This document shows, one piece after another, positions 8,141-17,800 of a stretch of 64,000 nucleotides of DNA. Within the stretch, counting starts at the first letter, position 1. Each line of letters starts with the position of its first letter. The position numbers and the translations under genes were made by a program. This stretch comes from Crossiella sp. S99.2 (GTDB lineage: Bacteria; Actinomycetota; Actinomycetes; Mycobacteriales; Pseudonocardiaceae), in the NCBI RefSeq assembly GCF_023094165.1, contig NZ_JALMDK010000001.1, positions 1,054,001-1,118,000 of the forward strand, written 5' to 3'. Below the pieces are notes generated by a model, which did no database searches, was not told where the DNA came from, and saw only the letters and a list, made by a program, of their open reading frames with translations.

Positions 8141-8641
8141 ATGACGCAGCCGCGGTACCACCAGGTCCTTCCCGGGCAGGCGAACCGCCCGAGCGAGGTC
8201 TCGATCGCGATCGGGCTCAACTACCTGCTCGCGCTCGGCATGCTGGCCTTCGGCGCGGTCATCCTGGCCGCGAGCATCGGCGGCGAGGGCAGTCTGGTCG
8301 TGATGATCCCGATCGCGGTCATCGTGGCCGGTCCCGGCCTGCTCAACCTGCTCGGCGCGTTCTCCCTGGCGCACCAGGACTTCCCCAACCTGCAGCAGTC
8401 CCAGCTGGCCACCGCGCTGCCGATCCTGATCTGCTCGATCGGCCTGGTCCGCTCGCTGATGCGGGGCATCTCGGTCGGGCTGCTGCCCGCGCTGGGCACC
8501 TTTGTGATGCTCGCGGCGTGCGTGGCGGTGCTGGTCCTGCTCAGCCGCCCTCGGGTGCGGCTGTGGGTCCGGCTGACCCATGAGGATTCCATCCGGCGGG
8601 GTGTCGTTCCACGCAACGGACCGCGCACCATGAACCCCTGA
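8141..8641 (+). CDS. Small integral membrane protein
   Basis: A 166-aa protein with about four hydrophobic spans (IAIGLNYLLALGMLAFGAVI; then VVMIPIAVIVAGPGLLNLLG; then LATALPILICSIGLV and LGTFVMLAACVAVLVLL) and a basic C-terminal tail. The ATG at 8141 follows GGGGGAGACG. No domain was recognised. It is divergent from the phosphoesterase gene and upstream of a secreted protein gene. Confidence 0.7.
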   Translation: MTQPRYHQVLPGQANRPSEVSIAIGLNYLLALGMLAFGAVILAASIGGEGSLVVMIPIAVIVAGPGLLNLLGAFSLAHQDFPNLQQSQLATALPILICSIGLVRSLMRGISVGLLPALGTFVMLAACVAVLVLLSRPRVRLWVRLTHEDSIRRGVVPRNGPRTMNP

Positions 8642-8732
8642 ATCCCCGTCGCGCCAACATCTTCAGCGAACCATCAGGTGGGTCCGACAGGGTCCAGCTG
8701 TCAGGTTTCGCCCTGGGTGAGAGGAACAAGCG

Positions 8733-9662
8733 ATGCGCGTTCGGAGACTGTTGGCGGGGACCGCGGTGGTGGTGACCGCGCTGGCCGGGGCGCCGGTCGC
8801 GGTGGCCGGAACGGCGCCCTTCCCGACCGAGTTCGCGCTACCGAACGGGTTCCAGCCGGAGGGCGTGGCCATCGGCGGGACCAGCGCCTACTTCGGGTCC
8901 AGAGTGGACGGTTCGATCTACCAGGTTGACCTCGCCAGCGGCAAGGGCACGGTGTTCAGCAAGGGGCCCGGCACGCCATCGCTGGGTCTTAAGACCGACT
9001 GGCGCGGCCGGCTGTTCGTCGCCGGCGGCACCGGCGGGGACGCGCGGGTGGTGGACACCCGGTCCGGCAAGGTCCTCGCCAGTTACGCCTTCGCCGAGGC
9101 GGGCAAGAGCTTCATCAACGACGTGGTGCTGACCCCGGGCGCGGCCTACTTCACCGACTCGCGCAACCCGGCGCTGTACCGGCTGCCGCTGGGTCGCGAC
9201 GGCGCGCTGCCCGCCGCGGACAAGTTCACCAAGATCCCGCTGACCGGGGACTTCGCCCAGGTCGGCGAGGGGGTCAACGCCAACGGCCTGGTCACCACGC
9301 CGGCCGGGGACGCCTTGCTGGTGGTGCAGTCCAACACCGGCAAGCTGTTCCGGGTCGACCCGCGCACCGGTGTGGCCAAGGCGGTGGACCTGGGTGGCGC
9401 GCTGCTGACCAACGGCGACGGCCTGCTGCGCAACGGCCGCACGCTCTACGTGGTGCAGAACCGGCTCAACGTGGTCACCGAGTTCAAGCTCGCCGCGGAT
9501 GGCGGCAGCGGCAAGCTGACCCGGTCGATCACCGACCCGCGCTTCGACGTGCCAGCCACCGTCGCCCAGTTCGGTCACCGGCTGTACCTGCCGAACGCCC
9601 GGTTCACCACTCCGCCCACGCCGACCACGCCCTACAACGCGGTCGCGGTCGACATTCGGTAG
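8733..9662 (+). CDS. Secreted beta-propeller (SMP-30/NHL-like) protein
   Basis: A 309-aa exported protein with a Sec signal peptide (MRVRRLLAGTAVVVTALAGA, with cleavage likely after PVAVAG). The mature part consists of repeating beta-propeller blades of the gluconolactonase/SMP-30 type (GVAIGGTSAYFG, GLKTDWRGRLFVAGG, INDVVLTPGAAYFTDS, LLTNGDGLLRNGRTLYVVQN). Similar actinomycete proteins are often mislabelled superoxide dismutase; no such motif is present. Gaagagg-like pairing bases lie before ATG 8733. It may be a sugar-lactone hydrolase or simply a binding propeller; the catalytic residues cannot be assigned. Confidence 0.75.
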   Translation: MRVRRLLAGTAVVVTALAGAPVAVAGTAPFPTEFALPNGFQPEGVAIGGTSAYFGSRVDGSIYQVDLASGKGTVFSKGPGTPSLGLKTDWRGRLFVAGGTGGDARVVDTRSGKVLASYAFAEAGKSFINDVVLTPGAAYFTDSRNPALYRLPLGRDGALPAADKFTKIPLTGDFAQVGEGVNANGLVTTPAGDALLVVQSNTGKLFRVDPRTGVAKAVDLGGALLTNGDGLLRNGRTLYVVQNRLNVVTEFKLAADGGSGKLTRSITDPRFDVPATVAQFGHRLYLPNARFTTPPTPTTPYNAVAVDIR

Positions 9663-9754
9663 TGATCAGCGGCACCCCCGGCGACGCTGGGCAGCAGGGT
9701 GAAAACCCTTGGGGGGACTGCCGATCAGCGCGCCGGGGGACTAGCCTCGCCTCT

Positions 9755-10840
9755 GTGCTCGTGGAGCTTTTCCAGGATGCCGCCCGTGGTTGCCGCCAGC
9801 GGAGTCCGCTCAACCACGCCTTGCTGACCGCCGCTGCCGAAGATCTGGCCGCCGGTGGCGTCACGGCGTCGGTGATGGCGGGATCCGAGCGGGACCGCCG
9901 CGGAACTGTCCCCGGTCTGCGATTCGCAGGCTCACTGCATCGGCTGGTGCTGGAGGGCAAGGCCCCCGGCCTGGCAAAGCATTACCCCAGCGTCGGTGGC
10001 GCGACTGATCTGGGCAAGCTCTGGTCGGACGCCGAACCGGTGCTGGCCGAGTACGCCGACGAACTGCGTGGCCTGGTGCGCTCCACGGTCGTGCAGACCA
10101 ACGAGCCCGGCCGCACCGCCCCGCTCTACGGCGGGCTGCTGGTGGCCGCCGGCCGGGCGGCCCAGGCCGCCGGGCGCACCGAGCCGTATCCGGTGCGGCT
10201 GCTGGAGATCGGCGCGAGCGGCGGGCTCAACCTGCGCCCGCACCGGGTCGGCTACCGGCTCTCCGACGGCCGGGTGCTCGGGGACAAACGCAGCCGGTTG
10301 CAGCTGGACCCGGAGTGGACCGGCCTGCCGCCCACCGACCTGGACGTGCCGCTGGAACTCGTCGAGCGCGCCGGTTGTGACCTCAAGCCGGTGGATGTGT
10401 CCACTTTGGATGGTCAGCGGCAGCTCTCCTCCTTCGTCTGGCCGGACCAGCTGGATCGCTGGCGCCGGTTGCAGCGCGCGATGCGGCTGGCCGTGGACGA
10501 TCCGGTGAAGGTGGAACGCGCCGCCGGACCGGACTGGCTGCGGCGGCACCTGGCCCAGCCGCGGCCGGGCGTGCTCACCGTGGTCTGGCATTCGGTGGTG
10601 TGGCAGTACGTCTCGCCCGCGCAGCGCGCGCAGGGGCGGACCGTGCTGGCCGAGGCCGCGGCACAGGCCACGCCGGAGAGTCCGCTCGCGCTGCTGGTCT
10701 ACGAACCCAGGGAACGGGTGGGCGGATTGTTCCGGTTCGACCTGTTGCTGCGGTTGTGGCCGGCTGGAATTTCTCTCCACCTCGGCAGCGGGTCCGGACA
10801 TGGGATCCCGTTCACATGGGACGAGCAACGCTGGAGCTGA
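9755..10840 (+). CDS. DUF2332 family protein (copy 1)
   Basis: A 361-aa cytosolic protein of the actinobacterial DUF2332 family, function unknown. It has the family's SPLNHALLTAAAEDLAAG opening, LLEIGASGGLNLRPHRVGY in the middle (a methyltransferase-like glycine-rich loop) and VLTVVWHSVVWQYV near residue 275. GTG at 9755 is the likely start; TAGCCT ends 7 nt before it, consistent with a leaderless mRNA. A second family member lies at 29730-30821. The glycine-rich loop hints at SAM binding, but this is inference. Confidence 0.8.
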   Translation: MLVELFQDAARGCRQRSPLNHALLTAAAEDLAAGGVTASVMAGSERDRRGTVPGLRFAGSLHRLVLEGKAPGLAKHYPSVGGATDLGKLWSDAEPVLAEYADELRGLVRSTVVQTNEPGRTAPLYGGLLVAAGRAAQAAGRTEPYPVRLLEIGASGGLNLRPHRVGYRLSDGRVLGDKRSRLQLDPEWTGLPPTDLDVPLELVERAGCDLKPVDVSTLDGQRQLSSFVWPDQLDRWRRLQRAMRLAVDDPVKVERAAGPDWLRRHLAQPRPGVLTVVWHSVVWQYVSPAQRAQGRTVLAEAAAQATPESPLALLVYEPRERVGGLFRFDLLLRLWPAGISLHLGSGSGHGIPFTWDEQRWS

Positions 10841-10851
10841 TGCGGAATCGC

Positions 10852-10860
10852 TGCTAGCCT
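10852..10860 (+). promoter_or_regulatory. Extended -10 promoter for the ABC/MgtC operon
   Basis: TGCTAGCCT matches an extended -10 element (TGN then TAGCCT), 12 bp after the stop of the DUF2332 gene. No good -35 is seen. Transcription from about 10867 would give a leader of roughly 170 nt before the permease gene. Confidence 0.4.
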
Positions 10861-10886
10861 GCTGAAGGTTTGCTCGATTTCGCGCG

Positions 10887-10960
10887 CTAGGAGGTGATCG
10901 CCCATGACTCTCGGTGATCCTCCTAGTAGTCGCTTCTGACTTCTTTCTTTCCTTATTTCC
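10887..10960 (+). promoter_or_regulatory. Candidate attenuator hairpin with U-rich tail
   Basis: CTAGGAGG (10887-10894), which contains a near-perfect Shine-Dalgarno, pairs with CCTCCTAG (10919-10926). The downstream arm lies inside the coding sequence of a short ORF that begins at 10904. After the stem the transcript is pyrimidine-rich (TTCTTTCTTTCC at 10941-10952), as in an intrinsic terminator. A second weaker stem, AGCCGG (10982-10987) with CCGGCT (11007-11012), follows before the permease start. Ribosomes on the uORF would block the first hairpin, so translation could set read-through. Confidence 0.5.
10904..10939 (+). CDS. Upstream short ORF (leader peptide candidate)
   Basis: An 11-codon ORF encoding MTLGDPPSSRF with an unusually strong ribosome site (AGGAGGTGATC at 10889-10899, close to the full anti-SD complement). 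It sits in the leader of the ABC/MgtC operon, and its codons 6-8 supply the pairing arm that would sequester its own Shine-Dalgarno. The Asp-Pro-Pro stretch resembles peptides that destabilise ribosomes at low Mg2+ in enterobacterial mgt leaders. Expression is not proven. Confidence 0.45.
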   Translation: MTLGDPPSSRF

Positions 10961-11035
10961 CGGTGCGCCCTGAGCTGGCGTAGCCGGTGACTTCTGCTGC
11001 CCTTTTCCGGCTTTCGCACAGTTCGGAACCTTGTC

Positions 11036-12757
11036 ATGTTCGCAGTCCTTGGCGTGCCCGCACGCCGTCGTACCGTCCCGGTTGACGCCGCCGTCGCGCT
11101 CGGCGTCGGCCTGCTGCTCTACCTCGCCATCCGCCTCGGCGCGGGCACTCTCGACCCGCTGCCCGCCGACCACTCACTGGCCCGGATCAGCACTGATCCC
11201 GCGGTGCTGCCCTACTACGCGGGCCGGACGCTGCTGCGCATGTTCGCCGCGTTCGCGCTCTCGCTGGCCTTCACCATGGTGGTGGGCACGCTGGCGGCGC
11301 GGTCCCGGCGGGCCGAGCGGGTCATCCTGCCCGCGCTGGACATTCTCCAGTCGGTGCCGATCCTGGGCTTCCTGTCCATCACGATCACCGGTTTCATCGG
11401 GCTTTTCCCCGGCTCCACCCTCGGCGTGGAATGCGCGTCGATTTTCGCCATCTTCACCTCGCAGGCATGGAACATGACCTTCGCCTGGTATCAGGCATTG
11501 CGCGCCCAGCCACGGGAACTCGGTGAGGCCGCGACAATGCTGCGGCTGACCCGCTGGCAACGGTTCTGGAAGCTGGACGCGCCGAGCACGGTGATTCCGC
11601 TGTTGTGGAACGGAATGATGAGTTTCGGCGGCGGCTGGTTCTTCGTGGTGGCCGCCGAGGCGATCAGCGTGCTCAACCAGACCTACGCGCTGCCCGGCAT
11701 CGGCTCCTACGTGGCCGCGGCCACCGAACGCGCGCAGGACGACCGGCTGCTGCTCGCGATCGGCGCGATGGTGTTGCTGGTGCTGGCGGTGAACCTGCTG
11801 TTCTGGCGGCCGCTGACCGCCTGGGCCGAGCGGTTCCGGATCGAGGAGGCCGAGGCGGCGACCGCCCCACGCAGCCTGGTGCTGGACCTGCTGCGCCGCT
11901 CCAGCCTGCCCCGCCGCCTGGCTGCGCTGCTGCGACCCCTCGGTGCGGGGCTGGACCGGGTGGCCAGGGTGTTCGGCAGGCCGCGGGCGGACTGGTCGGT
12001 GGCGCCGGGTCGCCGCCGGTTCGGGGACGCGCTGCTGCTGGTGGCGGTGCTGGCCTTGCTGAGCTGGGGCACGGTGTCCGCGGTCGGCTACCTCTCCGGC
12101 ACCGCGAGCTGGGCCGATGTCGGCGAGGCGGCCTGGCTGGGGCTGGTCACCTTCGGCCGGGTGCTGCTGATCGTGGCGGTGTCCTCGCTGGTGTGGGTGC
12201 CGATCGGGGTGTGGATCGGGCTGCATCCGAGGGTGTCCCGGCTGGCCCAGCCGGTGGTGCAGGTGCTGGCCAGTTTCCCGACCAACTTCCTGTTCCCGTT
12301 CGTCACCGCGTTGCTGATCGGCACCGGCGTCACGCTGGACTGGGGCGGCATCCTGCTGATGAGCCTGGGCGCGCAGTGGTACGTGCTGTTCAACGTGATC
12401 GCCGGGGCCAGCGCGATCCCGGCCGACCTGCGGGAGGCCGCCGCGGACCTGCGGTTGCGCGGCTGGCTGCGCTGGCGGCGGCTGATCCTGCCCGGGGTGT
12501 TCCCGGCCTGGGTGACCGGCGCGCTGACCGCGGCGGGCGGGGCGTGGAACGCCTCGATCGTCTCGGAGTACGTCTCCTACGGCGGGGACACGCTCACCGC
12601 CACCGGCCTCGGCGCCTACATCAAGACCGCCACCGAAGGCGGGAACCAGCCGCACATCCTGATCGGCGTCGTGGTCATGAGTGTCTACGTCGTCGCCCTC
12701 AACCGGCTTTGCTGGCGGCCATTGCAGGCCCACGCCCAGCGCCGCTACCGCCTCTGA
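11036..12757 (+). CDS. ABC transporter double permease
   Basis: A 573-aa inner-membrane protein containing two fused binding-protein-dependent permease domains (about residues 60-270 and 350-565). Each has several membrane spans and an EAA-like loop (ELGEAATMLRLTRWQRFWKL and DLREAAADLRLRGWLRWRRL). The layout belongs to the nitrate/taurine/sulfonate-like ABC group. No substrate-binding protein gene is present. The start ATG 11036 has no clear Shine-Dalgarno, consistent with control by the structured leader. It is followed after 17 nt by its ATPase gene and then by mgtC, suggesting an inorganic ion substrate; that is inference. Confidence 0.85.
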   Translation: MFAVLGVPARRRTVPVDAAVALGVGLLLYLAIRLGAGTLDPLPADHSLARISTDPAVLPYYAGRTLLRMFAAFALSLAFTMVVGTLAARSRRAERVILPALDILQSVPILGFLSITITGFIGLFPGSTLGVECASIFAIFTSQAWNMTFAWYQALRAQPRELGEAATMLRLTRWQRFWKLDAPSTVIPLLWNGMMSFGGGWFFVVAAEAISVLNQTYALPGIGSYVAAATERAQDDRLLLAIGAMVLLVLAVNLLFWRPLTAWAERFRIEEAEAATAPRSLVLDLLRRSSLPRRLAALLRPLGAGLDRVARVFGRPRADWSVAPGRRRFGDALLLVAVLALLSWGTVSAVGYLSGTASWADVGEAAWLGLVTFGRVLLIVAVSSLVWVPIGVWIGLHPRVSRLAQPVVQVLASFPTNFLFPFVTALLIGTGVTLDWGGILLMSLGAQWYVLFNVIAGASAIPADLREAAADLRLRGWLRWRRLILPGVFPAWVTGALTAAGGAWNASIVSEYVSYGGDTLTATGLGAYIKTATEGGNQPHILIGVVVMSVYVVALNRLCWRPLQAHAQRRYRL

Positions 12758-12774
12758 GCACAAGGAGTACCGAG

Positions 12775-14040
12775 ATGACCATCGTGGCGCTGGAGCACGT
12801 CTCCAAGAACTTCACCGGCCTGCCCGTGCTGGCCGACATCAACCTGGAACTGCGCGCGGGTGAGGTGGTGGCGCTGCTGGGCAAGTCCGGTTCGGGCAAG
12901 TCCACCCTGCTGCGCACCATCGCCGGACTCGTCGAGCCCAGCAGCGGCCGGGTCAGCTACCGCGGCGAGCAGTTGCGCGGGGCCAACCCCGGCACCGCCA
13001 TGGTGTTCCAGAGCTTCGCGTTGCTGCCCTGGCTGACCGTGCGGGAGAACGTCGAACTCGGTCTGCAGGCCAGGGGCGTCGCGCCGGCGGAACGGCGGCG
13101 GCGGGCCGAGGAGATGATCGACCTGATCGGGCTGGACGGGTTCGCCGGGGCCTACCCGAAGGAACTCTCCGGCGGCATGCGGCAGCGGGTCGGCTTCGCC
13201 CGCGCGCTGGTGCTGGAGCCGGACGCGCTGCTCATGGACGAGCCGTTCTCCGCGCTGGACGTGCTCACCGCGGAGAACCTGCGGAGTGAGCTGATGGCGT
13301 TGTGGGGCAGCGCGAAGTTCCCGACCAGGGCGATCTGCGTGGTGACACACAACATCGAGGAGGCGGTGCTGCTGGCCGACCGGGTGCTGGTGCTGGGCGC
13401 GAACCCAGGCCGGATCACCGCGGAGATCAGCGTGCCGCTGAGCAGGCCGAGGGACCGGCGCGGCGCCGGATTCCTGGCTGTCGTGGACCAGATCTACACC
13501 GCGCTCACCGGGTCCGCGGCCGGCCGCTCGATCCCGGACCCGCGCACCCCGCTGATGCGCCCACTGCCCGAGGCCACCGTCGGCGGCCTGGCGGGACTGG
13601 TCGAGCTGGTCGCGGGCAGCGGCGGCCGGGCCGAGCTGCCCGAGCTGGCCGCCAAGCTGTCCTTCGAGGTCGACGACCTGATGCCACTGGTGGACGCGGC
13701 GGGCATGCTCGGCCTGGTCCAGGTGGCAGGCGCGGGCGCGCACCTGACCCTGGAGGGCCAGGCCTGGGCCGAGGCGAACATCCCGGACAGCAAGCGCCAG
13801 TTCGCCAAGCTGGCCGAGGCCAACGCCCCGCTGATCGGCATGATCACGCACGCCTTGCGCACCAGCCGCACCGGCCGCCTGCGGCAGACCTTCTTCCTGG
13901 ATCTGCTGCGCCGCGGCTTCACCCAACAGGAGGCGATGCGGCAACTCGCCGTGGCGGTGGACTGGGGACGCTACGGCGAGCTGTTCGACTTCGACGCGGT
14001 CGCACACGAGTTGGTGCTGGCGGATGGGGAGCGGTCATGA
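12775..14040 (+). CDS. ABC transporter ATPase with AAA-associated C-terminal domain
   Basis: A 421-aa ATPase. The N-terminal ABC domain (about 1-240) has Walker A LLGKSGSGKST, Q-loop MVFQSFALLPW, signature LSGGMRQRVGFARAL, Walker B ALLMDEPFSALD and H-loop VVTHNIEEAV, matching the nitrate/sulfonate class. Residues about 265-415 form an extra helical domain of the AAA-associated type, found fused to this subclass and thought to be regulatory. AGGAG precedes ATG 12775. Its stop overlaps the mgtC start (ATGA), so the three genes form one operon. Gene order gives it the upstream double permease as partner. Confidence 0.9.
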   Translation: MTIVALEHVSKNFTGLPVLADINLELRAGEVVALLGKSGSGKSTLLRTIAGLVEPSSGRVSYRGEQLRGANPGTAMVFQSFALLPWLTVRENVELGLQARGVAPAERRRRAEEMIDLIGLDGFAGAYPKELSGGMRQRVGFARALVLEPDALLMDEPFSALDVLTAENLRSELMALWGSAKFPTRAICVVTHNIEEAVLLADRVLVLGANPGRITAEISVPLSRPRDRRGAGFLAVVDQIYTALTGSAAGRSIPDPRTPLMRPLPEATVGGLAGLVELVAGSGGRAELPELAAKLSFEVDDLMPLVDAAGMLGLVQVAGAGAHLTLEGQAWAEANIPDSKRQFAKLAEANAPLIGMITHALRTSRTGRLRQTFFLDLLRRGFTQQEAMRQLAVAVDWGRYGELFDFDAVAHELVLADGERS

Positions 14041-14741
14041 CGTTGCTGTGGTGGGAGGTCGGCGCCCGCCTGGGCTCGGCCCTGGTACTCGGTTCGGTGA
14101 TCGGCCTGGAACGGCAGTGGCGGGCCCGGATGGCCGGCCTGCGCACCAACGCCCTGGTGGCCACCGGCGCGGCGCTGTTCGTGCTGCTCAGCGTGCTGAC
14201 CCCAGGAGAGGGCAGCCCCACCCGGATCGCCGCCCAGGTGGTCTCCGGCATCGGTTTCCTGGGCGCCGGTGTGATCATCCGCGACGGCGTCAGCCTGCGC
14301 GGCATCAACACCGCCGCCACCATCTGGGGCGCCGCGGGCGTGGGCTGCCTCTCCGGCGCGGGCCTGTACCCGATCGCCGCGGCAGGCGCGGTGGCGATCG
14401 TGCTGGCCAACGTGGTCCTGCGTTCCCTGGCCCGCAAGGTGGACCGCACCCAGTCCGAGACGGATCGCCGCTACCTGTACGACTTCAAGGCGGTCTGCCG
14501 GGACGCCGAGGAGGCGCACATCCGGGCCCTGGTGGTCCAGTCGGTGACCTCGGCCGGATTTGTGTTGCAGGGCCTGGAAAGCGAGGACCTGGGCGCCTCC
14601 GGCAAGGTCGAGGTCACCGCGAGACTGTCCGGCAAGGGCAAACAGGGCACCGAACTCGAATCCGCGGTCAGCCGGATGAGCCTGGAACCCGGGATCAGCT
14701 CGGTCAGCTGGCGAGTGGTCGAATCCGACCCAGAGCTGTAG
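14037..14741 (+). CDS. mgtC: MgtC/SapB family membrane protein
   Basis: A 234-aa protein with an N-terminal MgtC membrane domain of about four spans (LGSVIGLERQWRARMAGLRT, GIGFLGAGVII, GINTAATIWGAAGVGCL) and a cytosolic C-terminal ACT-like domain (about 145-234), as in mycobacterial MgtC. Family members support growth in low Mg2+ and inhibit F-type ATP synthase in pathogens, and are not themselves proven transporters. ATGA overlap with the ATPase gene shows translational coupling. It ends against the convergent PKS gene, with a palindromic repeat between them. Confidence 0.88.
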   Translation: MTLLWWEVGARLGSALVLGSVIGLERQWRARMAGLRTNALVATGAALFVLLSVLTPGEGSPTRIAAQVVSGIGFLGAGVIIRDGVSLRGINTAATIWGAAGVGCLSGAGLYPIAAAGAVAIVLANVVLRSLARKVDRTQSETDRRYLYDFKAVCRDAEEAHIRALVVQSVTSAGFVLQGLESEDLGASGKVEVTARLSGKGKQGTELESAVSRMSLEPGISSVSWRVVESDPEL

Positions 14742-14748
14742 CCCGCTC

Positions 14749-14805
14749 ACTTGGCCCAACTGGTACGGCGAGTTTGCCCAACTGGCTGTACCAGTTGGGC
14801 CAACT
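14749..14805. repeat. Second TTGGCCCAA-type triple palindromic repeat
   Basis: TTGGCCCAACTGGTAC (14751-14766) pairs perfectly with GTACCAGTTGGGCCAA (14788-14803), and a third copy GAGTTTGCCCAACTGG lies between them (14770-14785). It fills the gap between the convergent mgtC and PKS stop codons and could act as a bidirectional terminator. It shares unit sequence and triple layout with 1245-1303. Confidence 0.75.
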
Positions 14806-14810
14806 CGGCG

Positions 14811-17800
14811 TCAGGGGTGGTGGGGGGTTGGGGTGAGGGAGCGGAGGAGGTCGCGGAGGTGGGTGGCGATGGCCTCGACGTTGGGTGGGTCGAGGACTGA
14901 CAGGTGGTGGCCGGGGACGCGGATCACCTCCAGGCCGGGGCAGAACTCGTCCCAGCCCAGGGGCGGGTCGTCGCGGTCGAAGCGGGGGTCTTTCAGGCCG
15001 CCGGGGGTTTTGTCGGCGGCGCTGTAGAGCACGACCCGGCCGTCGTACAGCTCGGGCTGGTAGCGCTCCAGGACCCGGGTGTCCAGGAAGGAGGTGCGCT
15101 GGTGGTGCAGGATCGCGGTGCTGACCTCGACGTTGACCAGCTCGTGCGTGGTCATCTGCTCGATCAGCAGATCGATCTGCTCCTCATCGCCCAGCCTGGC
15201 CAGCACGTCGTAGGGCAGCTCGATCCGCCTGCCGTAGCTGGTTTCCAGGAAGTCCGCGAACCGCCGGAAGCGGAGTTCGGCCAGCCGTACCTCGTCCAGG
15301 CCCGCGGGTAGCGGCAGCGGGTTCAGCGAGTCGAACATCGCCACCAACTCGACCTCGGCGCCGGCCGCGGTGAGTTGCTGGGCGACCTCGTAGGCGAGGA
15401 ACCCGCCCAGTGACCAGCCCGCCAGCCGGTACGGGCCGTGTGGCGCCACCGCGCGGACGTGGTCCAGGTAGCACCCGGCCTTCTCGGTCAGCTCGCGCAC
15501 GTGGTCGACGCGGTCCAGGCCGTAGGCGGGTTGATCGGCATCGAGCAGATCGACCAGCTGCCGGTACACCGCGGTGTCGCCGCCCGCCGGGTGGAAGAAG
15601 AACAGCGGGGGCTGGCCGCCGTCGCGGCGGAGCACCCGCAGCGGGGACTGCCCGCTGCCGACCTCCCGCTCCCGCACCCAGCGGGCCATGCCCTCCACCG
15701 TGGGCACCGCGAACAGCTCGTCCACCCGCAGCGTGCGACCGCTGCGCTCGGCCAGCAACGCGGCGATCCGCTCGGCCTGCACCGGGGTGCCGCCCGCCGC
15801 CTCGAAGGTCTCGGTGACGCCGACCGGGCGCACCAGCACCTCCTGCCACACCGCGCCGACCAGGCGTTCCGCCGCGTCCCTCGGGGGCACCAGCACTGGC
15901 TTGGCCGGGCCGGATTCCCTTGCGCCGAGCGCGAGTTCGGCGAACAGCCAGCTTTCCAGCTCGGCCAGACTGGCCCCGCGCAGCAGCACCGAGGTGGCCA
16001 GGGTGAGGTCAAAATCGTGCTGCACCGCGTTCTTCACCCGGACCGCGAGCAGCGAGTCCAGGCCCAGCCCGGTCAGTGGAGTGTCGGCGGGTAGCGCCTC
16101 GGCGGCGAAGCCCATCAGTCCGGCGATCCGAGCCCGCAACTGGCCACCGGCGATCCGCCGCGCCTCAACGGGGTCCACTGTGGACAGTGCGGAGACGCCG
16201 GGCCAGTCCGGGGTGGCCGCGGGTGCGGCCGGGATGAGATCGGCGAAGAACGGGGTACGGGCTGCTGCCGGGAACAGTTCGGCCAGTGCCCGGACGTCCA
16301 GACGCAGCACGCCGGTGGCCGCGCGACCCGAGGCGAGTACCGCTTCCAGTGCGGTCAGGCCCTGTTCCGGGGTGATCGGGGCGACCGCGCCGACCTCGCG
16401 GTCCGCGGCCAGGCCGACCTCGGCCCAGGTGCCCCAGTTGATGGTGGCCGCGGGCTGGCCCTCGCCGCGGCGGCGGGCGGTGATCGCGTCCAGGTAGGCG
16501 TTCGCGGCGGCGTAGGCGGCCTGGCCGGGGGAGCCGAGCAGCGCGGCCGCGGAGGAGAAGCCGAGCCACCAGTCCAGCGGCAGTCCGGCGGTGGCCTCGT
16601 GCAACCGCCAGGCGCCATAAGCCTTGGGGCGCCACACCCGGCGCACGTTGTCCGCGTCCAGCCTGCCCAGCACCCGGTCGTCGAGCACCGCGGCCGCGTG
16701 CACCACGCCGCGCAGGCTCGCGCCGTCCTGGGCGGTGGCCACGATCCGTTCCGCGACACCGGGATCGGCGATGTCCCCGGTGACCACCTCGATCAGCGCG
16801 CCGTGCGAGCGGAGGTCGGCGATCACCTGCTGGGCGGCCGAGTTCGGGTTGGACCGGCCGTTGAGCACGACCTTGCCCGCACCGCGTTCGACCAGCCAGC
16901 GGGCCAGCACCAGGCCCAGCCCGCCGAGTCCGCCGGTGACCACGTACGCGCCGCCGGAACGCACCACCGGGGCCTCGCCCGGCTCGGGCAGCGTGGCCCG
17001 GCGAAGCCTTGTCGCGTACCGGATCCCGCCGCGCCAGGCCACCTCGTCCTCGGTGCCGCCGCCGAGCAGTTCGGTCAGCAACCCGGTCACCGCCGCGGTG
17101 TCATCCACGTCGACCCAGCTCGCCCGCAGCGCCGGTTGCTCGAAGGCCAGCACCCTGGCCAGACCACGTAGCGCGGCCGCGGCCGGGCGGACCAGTTCCG
17201 CGCCCACCACATCCGCGCCACCCGCGCCGAGCAGCCACAACCGGGGCGTGAGCGCGCGGTCGGCGAGCGCGCCGACCAGGGTGGAGGCGGCCACGGTCAG
17301 CCGCAGCGCCGCGTCCAGGCCCTCGGGACCGTCCGGTTCCGGTTGCACCAGGACGATCCCGGCCGGTGCGGTCTGGTCGAGCACACTGGTCAGCAGTTCG
17401 GGGGTTATGTCCACAGTGGACAGAACGATCGGGTGCCTGCCGGCGGCGAGCAGGCCGTCGGACAGGTCGCAGGTCAGCCGGTCGTCCTCGCCGATCACCA
17501 GCCAGGTCCCGCTGGTCTCCGCGACCGGGCCGGGTGGTGGATCAGCGCGCTGCCAGACGGTTTCCAGCAGCAGCTCACCCAGTGGCACGGTCAGTTCGGT
17601 GCGTTGCACCCGGCGCACGAACACGCCGTTGATCTCCAGCACCAGCCTGCCGTCCGGATCGCTGAGCCGCACGTCGGCCAGCACCCCGCCGCCCTCGCCG
17701 GACACCGTGACCTGGCACAGTCCGCCCCGGCCGACCTCGCCGTAGACCCGGATCGCGCCGAACTCCATCGGCAGGTGCAACTCGTTGTCCGCGGCCGGGG

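Noticed and set aside
10861-11035. M-box or other known Mg2+ riboswitch before the ABC/MgtC operon
   Set aside because: I could not find the conserved M-box segments; the visible structure is explained by the uORF and hairpin.
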